64,000 bases of DNA, taken from NCBI GenBank assembly GCA_009760855.2, contig WPIO01000005.1, positions 800,501 through 864,500 on the forward strand, given 5' to 3'. This stretch comes from Cristatella mucedo (Eukaryota > Bryozoa > Phylactolaemata > Cristatellidae). Both the position numbers and the translations under genes were made by a program. How positions within the stretch are numbered: the first letter of the stretch is position 1; each line of letters starts with the position of its first letter. The notes under the pieces were generated by a model. It saw nothing but the letters and a program-made list of their open reading frames with translations. It had not been told where the DNA came from and did no database searches. Shown in pieces: positions 59,333 through 64,000 of this stretch.

Positions 59333-60030
59333 TAATGTATCTCCGTCTGTAACTCCACAAAGCCATAAAGACCATGTGGGTGTTACGCAGGAGAGTTTTG
59401 TATAGCAAATTCATAGCCTAAGCGGCTTTCGGTACGCACTCGGTAGCCAACAGACTTCATCTCAAACAACAAAGAGAAAGTGAGAAGCATAGCAGAGTCA
59501 GGAGAGCAGTTGACGTACTGAGTAGCATGGAAGTAGCAGCTCAGGACCGCTGAAAAGGATAAGCCATAGTCGGCAGCAGGAGATCAAATGTCGTTGCGTA
59601 AGAATTGTGGAAGCGAGTTCCACAGTCTCGGACCTGCAGAGCTAAAGCTTCTGTCGCCAACGGTCTTTAAGCAGAAGAATGGAACAGCTAATTTATTGTC
59701 CATACAAGAACTGAGGTGGCTAAAACTGGTGCAGCCGTTCAGCTAGGTACAAAGGAGCCAAGCCGTGGTGGGCCGTGTGGGTCAGCGTAAGAACTTTGCT
59801 CTGTATCCGTTGCTCAACCGGCATCCATCCTAGCTCTTTTAGCAAAGGAGGCACGTGCTCAAACCTCTGGGATTTGAAGACTAGCCTCGCTCCCCGCGCT
59901 AGAGAGCGGCCTCGGGCGACTGCTAGCGTGGTGTGGACCTTTGCCTGATTTCTCCGCGATATCCGCGATTCTGGTATTCCGCTGCTCTCTTCACTGCGAC
60001 TATCTATGAGCGGATATCCTCGGATATGCT
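59333..60030 (-). mobile_element. LINE-B, longest copy
   Basis: Antisense. The 3' end starts TGTATCTCCGTCTGTAACTC. On the minus strand the C-terminal RT region reads VPFFCLKTVGDRSFSSAGPR and then LWNSLPQFLRND. This is a non-LTR RT C-terminus, with a 3' UTR different from LINE-A. Confidence 0.75.
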
Positions 60031-60627
60031 ATACAAACAGCAGATATGCTGGCAGAGCCGATTGTAAGCGTTAACCTTTCCAATTTCTGAATCACACATG
60101 GTTTGCCCGTAACTATTATGTTGGTTTTATCCTCACTAAATTAGACAGTTTGCTGCCATCCATGTGCGAATGTCATCAATACATGCACTATAAGAGCTGA
60201 GAGAACTTGATGCGTGGGAAGGATCAGAGGGATCAAAGCAAAGATACAACTGAGTGTCGTCTGCATAGAAGTTAGAGCGAATGCTGCACCTGGCAATCAC
60301 ATCGGCAAGATGAAGAGTACAAAACGTGAAAAGAACCAGACCAAGCACAGAGCTTCGAGGTGCTCTATACTTCATCTGTTCCTCGGATGATCTTTGTCCG
60401 TTCGCGTCAATACTCAGAAAAAAACCTCCTATTGAGATAGGACATAGACCACGGCAGTACCGTGTCAGTGATACCCAGGTAAGTTGACAGGCAGTCAAGA
60501 AGGATTTTGCGGTCAATCATATCAAGCGCTACAGAAATATCCAGCTAAGCAAGCATCTCACTTCAGCCTTATCTAAACACCTAAGTAGACATCGATTCTT
60601 GCATGCATTTGTCCTAGCTTGGCCGAG

Positions 60628-60715
60628 TCAATAAGGTGCTTGCCTTAAACGACCAAGTTCGATTGTTCGAACCTTGCAGCCTAAGTAAAGTCCGAATGCC
60701 CAAAAATTTAATTGT
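60628..60715 (+). repeat. SINE family 1 head, inserted
   Basis: CTTGGCCGAGTCAATAAGG, GTGCTTGCCTTAAACGACC and GATTGTTCGAACCTTGC resemble A and B boxes and match the head at 15660-15770. The tail is short. Confidence 0.6.
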
Positions 60716-61266
60716 ACACTCTCAACGTTGCCGAATCCCTGGAGTTATTTGCTCTGGAATCTGACTTGAACCTTGTTGCTATCTTTGAAGTTTTTTTATA
60801 AGGGTTTAGCTGGTCTGCCTTATCTTATTCCAGGGTCGCGGTAAGAAGACATGGCGAAAGTTGCTTAAGTTCTCCTGGTCAAGCATTGCCGACTGTTTTA
60901 GTGACCTAATAACAGACATTTTTAAGAATGCAGGGAGAACACCTGAAGCTTTGGACATTTTTGTTTTTCATTTATCCATAGCATTAGCACATCTATGAAT
61001 CTCAGGAAGAGACAAGTGGGTATATGGTCCAGAGGGCTCTAATCTTCTTAGATTGGAAAAGTAACTTTGAGATAAGTTCATTAGCTGCCGGCTTGAAGGT
61101 GCACCGTGAGGTACAGCAACAAGCTGAGGGAGATTATCCAGTGGAGATGTTACTTCGGGAATGCACTCGCTGATCTTATTTATCTTGCCTAGAAAAAGCC
61201 AGAGAACAGTACGCTAGGTGCGAGATGAAGATGATTTTAGATGAAGTTTCATATCATCTTCATCTC

Positions 61267-61440
61267 ACATATTAGTGAGCCGTGATGGCACACTTGGTAA
61301 GGTGGTTTCTTTTCACGACCTCGATCCCGAGGTCGTGGGTTTGAATCCTACGGTGGGCAATCCTTTATTGCTGCTGCAAGCGGTGGTGGTAGCCGTAAAG
61401 GCCCCTCTGTCGCTATACAAAATAGGCTGTTAAATCAGCT
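61267..61440 (+). repeat. SINE family 2, reference copy
   Basis: Sense copy: CTTGGTAAGGTGGTTTC (A-box region), GAGGTCGTGGGTTTGAATCC (B box), GGTGGGCAATCCTTTATTGC, AAGGCCCCTCTGTCGC and TATACAAAATAGGCTG. Reverse copies lie at 19260, 24555, 28440 and 46618. Its 3' part is unrelated to LINE-A. Confidence 0.8.
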
Positions 61441-61449
61441 AGTTGATTA

Positions 61450-61605
61450 ATTTAAAAAGTCTGTTGGCTACTCATATGCGTACCAAAAGCCTCTTCGGCT
61501 TTGAGTGGGCTATGCAAAACTCTCCTCCTGCATAACAACCACGTGGTCTTTGTCTTTGTGGAGTTACAGACGCTGATACATTACATTGCATTACATTATA
61601 TCACC
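61450..61605 (+). repeat. LINE-B 3' end, truncated
   Basis: GTCTGTTGGCTACTCATATG, CTTCGGCTTTGAGTGGGC, GTGGAGTTACAGACGCTG and a terminal TACATTACATTGCATTACAT, the ACATT-type terminus of this family. Confidence 0.8.
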
Positions 61606-61849
61606 CGCAAGGATCATTAAGTTAGATGCTGACCTGGGAGCGGTTAAGGAAATGATTGATGATTGGCATCGGGATTCTTGGAATGTGCATTGGGGACTCC
61701 GCTTCGTTTTTATTTGAAGCTAGACATGGATTCAGCCATGCTGGATTGGTTTGATCAACAATAGTTCTAGCATGCTAGTACATGGACAGTCAGTCCTGAT
61801 TTTTCGTATAATTTCTCAAGCTTGAGCTAAGCAGTCCTAGCTAGTACTA

Positions 61850-62215
61850 ATTTGGCCTCCAACCCACCCTAAATCCTGTGGAGACCGTGCCTTCAGTTCA
61901 TATGCTCCCAAAAAACTCACTCCCGACTAACGTGACGACATCCCCGACTTGACGACTATAAAAATAAAATAAAAACGCACTTTTTTCTCACAGTATTTGG
62001 TGGTCCTTGTGCTTTTTTTGTGTGCTTATTCGTACTGACACAATGCATGCTACCAATAACCATATTTACATGTTTATAATGGGCAAGTTACCTCTTACCA
62101 CATTATGCTTGTTGAAATTTGCATGTACTCGATCATGCTTCTTTTACAGCATATGTAAAGTGCCTAGAAAGACATTAAGTTCTCTGGGGATGCTATACAA
62201 ATGTAGTATTAATAT
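61850..62215 (+). repeat. LINE-A 3' end, truncated
   Basis: Sense copy with CTCACTCCCGACTAACGTG, the 3' UTR, GTAAAGTGCCTAGAAAGAC and an ATTAATATAAC end. Confidence 0.8.
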
Positions 62216-62609
62216 AACTTATATGGTAAACAATTTGCCATCTTCGCGAGAGCGAACAGCGCACCAAGTCAGAGGAATTAAGTTGTCCAAAAAATCGGCT
62301 TCTAACGTGTTATGACGATGAACCACCGGTGAGTGCGTGTCAAAGGTTATTAACGTTTAGAGAACGGCAGATGAATTTCGATACAGAAGGGTACACAAAC
62401 TGCAGACTGGATGAGATCCCTTTGTGATCAGCCATGGAAGCAGTTTTTTGTTTATAAAAATAAGCACGAGTATACAATTGTGATAGAATATTTGATCGAG
62501 TGGCCTTTTTGCAAGTGAGGTAATGCGCAGGAGCTAATACGCATGATGGTCAAGTAGATTCATTGATATTTAGTAGATATTTAGTAGTCTGCTCTTGGTT
62601 TGTCCATTG

Positions 62610-62705
62610 GGGGGGGGTTGAGGGTGCTCGCCTTTGACGACCAGGATCATGCACTCGAGCCCTGCAGCATTTCAAGCGCCTAGATGGAGGTCATCACAAA
62701 ACGTG
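62610..62705 (+). repeat. SINE family 1, degraded copy
   Basis: GAGGGTGCTCGCCTTTGACG, CATGCACTCGAGCCCTGC and TTTCAAGCGCCTAGATGGAG follow the family 1 order. Preceded by a G run at about 62607. Confidence 0.65.
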
Positions 62706-62772
62706 GTCGCTTCGTCCTGACTTGAATGTAGTTTGAAACGCATCAGCGGCGGGGGCGGCTCAAGTTGTAGTG

Positions 62773-63123
62773 TAGGGATGCGGGAATGTAGAATATGATA
62801 GAATATTTGCGGTGCTATAAGCATGTAGGTCGGCGGAGTTTATGGTCACATTATTCACTGTGGTCAGCTTATGACCAAGCCATGCTTATGGCCTAGCGGA
62901 TTTATGGAGCTGCCGCTGGATTATGTGCCACGCCGGTTTATGGGGAAGGGTATGTATGGGTGAGTGGCGTCCTACAGGGGGGAGGGCAGTCGGGACGCTG
63001 GCGGAGGGCCGGACGGCTGCGTTTCGGGAGCACTGTAGGAGCCAGCGAGAATATACGTCTTGGTGAATCCGCTTCGGCATTTTGTGTTTTATCGCGTACG
63101 GTCTGACGAGAACTTTAAACTGC
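62773..63123 (+). mobile_element. Possible LTR related to the element at 5354-7212
   Basis: The final 75 bases (GAATATACGTCTTGGTGAAT, CCGCTTCGGCATTTTGTG, TATCGCGTACGG, ACTTTAAACTGCA) align in order with the ends of the 5354/7014 LTRs. The start is not defined, no matching partner lies in the window, and no target duplication was found. It is either a solo LTR or the edge of a larger element. Confidence 0.45.
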
Positions 63124-64000
63124 AAAGAATACGTTTGTTCATTGCAGTGTCATAAGTGAGGGGGCCCAGCGTGCAGCGATGTATACTCCCAGAATGCTTC
63201 GGCTCGAAGTAGACTCCCGCCATCACTGGCCAGGTAAACGTCTGCTAGTGGGCAAGTGACGAATGACTTGAATGCAAGTTTGGCCGTCAGTGTGTACGCC
63301 TCACAGCGGTACATGGAAGTGGCATGGATGAGTAATTCTCAGCCCTGAGTGTTACGGGAACTTTTTCGGCGAGGCTTTAACCCGTGCCCCATCTGTGCAT
63401 CTCTAAGACGCAGTCTCTTACGTATACTCGGCGATGTCGCTTTCTTCCAAATGGCAGTCCGGTTGGAAACAACGTAGGTGGTACTCTGACCTGTTGAACA
63501 CATCCCGACTCATTACAGCCGGACATTGGCAATGGCGCTACGCTCTCTTCGTCTGCGGAAAATATGGCGTCCAGGGCTGCAATAAAAAGTATAATAATTA
63601 CAAAGTGACAAATACATAGTTTTGCAAAAATACAAAGCGTCCGTTATTGGGAGCCTGCTGCCTACCGTGCTAAAGGAAAGGACGTGTGAACCATAGTCGC
63701 TGCCTACAGAACTTTAAACTAAGCGGCGAAGTGAGATTGGCTTACAGCCTAGGAAGATAGCGGAACACTCCCTAAAGCCGTCACGGCTGGCGGCGCCTAA
63801 CTTTTAAGTGACGCTCGACTTCAACAGGACACTAGTTTCCTAATCAGCGCTGGTTCTTCGCTACTGTGAGCAAGCCTCATCCCACGATAGTGCCTCACAT
63901 TGATTTAGAGCTAGGCAAGAAGAGACCGGAAAGATGCATTTCGAAAATTCACCGGAAACAATTACTGGTGTCTTAAAGTCGTAGCGATGGTAAGCATCAT
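63124..64000. other. No feature recognised
   Basis: No exon, repeat or RNA recognised at the right edge. The missing 5' exons of the mucin-like gene might lie here or beyond. Confidence 0.4.

Larger units (their letters stand above)
58981..61230 (-). mobile_element. LINE-A fragment split by LINE-B and a SINE
   Basis: Antisense. The C-terminal and 3' UTR end lies at 58981-59330 and RT resumes at 60045, with an intact palm SNFYADDTQLYLCFDPSDPS near 60250. Sequence before RT continues to about 61230. Inserted: LINE-B at 59333-60030 and a SINE family 1 head at 60628-60715. Confidence 0.8.

Noticed and set aside
1..64000. A new multi-gene system, defence island or CRISPR array
   Set aside because: The genes are unrelated metazoan housekeeping and adhesion genes. 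The repeats are dispersed retroelements, not evenly spaced arrays.

Overview
The window is animal nuclear DNA from an invertebrate-type genome. The genes are split by GT-AG introns, intergenic space is large, and non-LTR retrotransposon debris is dense. The protein set (TYSND1, PPCS, ZNF706 and a NIDO-AMOP-VWD-EGF membrane protein) is metazoan. I cannot place the species more precisely. There is no operon, CRISPR array or phage-like island.

Layout, left end to 15 kb: an unidentified minus-strand exon runs off the left edge (1-297). The two-exon gene for the peroxisomal protease TYSND1 follows (+, 1265-3214), then a retrotransposon fragment and a small complete LTR element with a gag remnant (5354-7212). 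PPCS, the coenzyme A enzyme, has a single-exon coding region (-, 9470-10420). It lies head to head with ZNF706, a 76-residue zinc-finger protein encoded in two short exons (+, 11471-14903).

From 15 to 32 kb I see no convincing gene. This part holds copies of one CR1/L2-like LINE (called LINE-A here), two tRNA-derived SINE families, a 280 bp solo LTR, simple tandem repeats and unassigned sequence.

From 57.6 down to 32.4 kb on the minus strand is one large gene. I assembled fifteen exons by splice sites and phase. They encode NIDO, AMOP, VWD with a GDPH motif, a cadherin-like segment, EGF-like modules and a single C-terminal membrane helix, the layout of mucin-4/mucin-like membrane proteins. 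The phases of all fifteen exons are mutually consistent and give 1,040 residues. The 5' end with the signal peptide was not found. One intron appears to be of the GC-AG class. Its introns carry many nested LINE-A and LINE-B fragments.

From 57.6 to 64 kb there are further nested LINE copies, SINEs and a possible LTR. The genes are ordinary housekeeping and adhesion genes with no evident shared pathway. The most informative non-genic signal is that SINE family 1 ends in the same tail as LINE-A, which suggests that LINE-A mobilised it.
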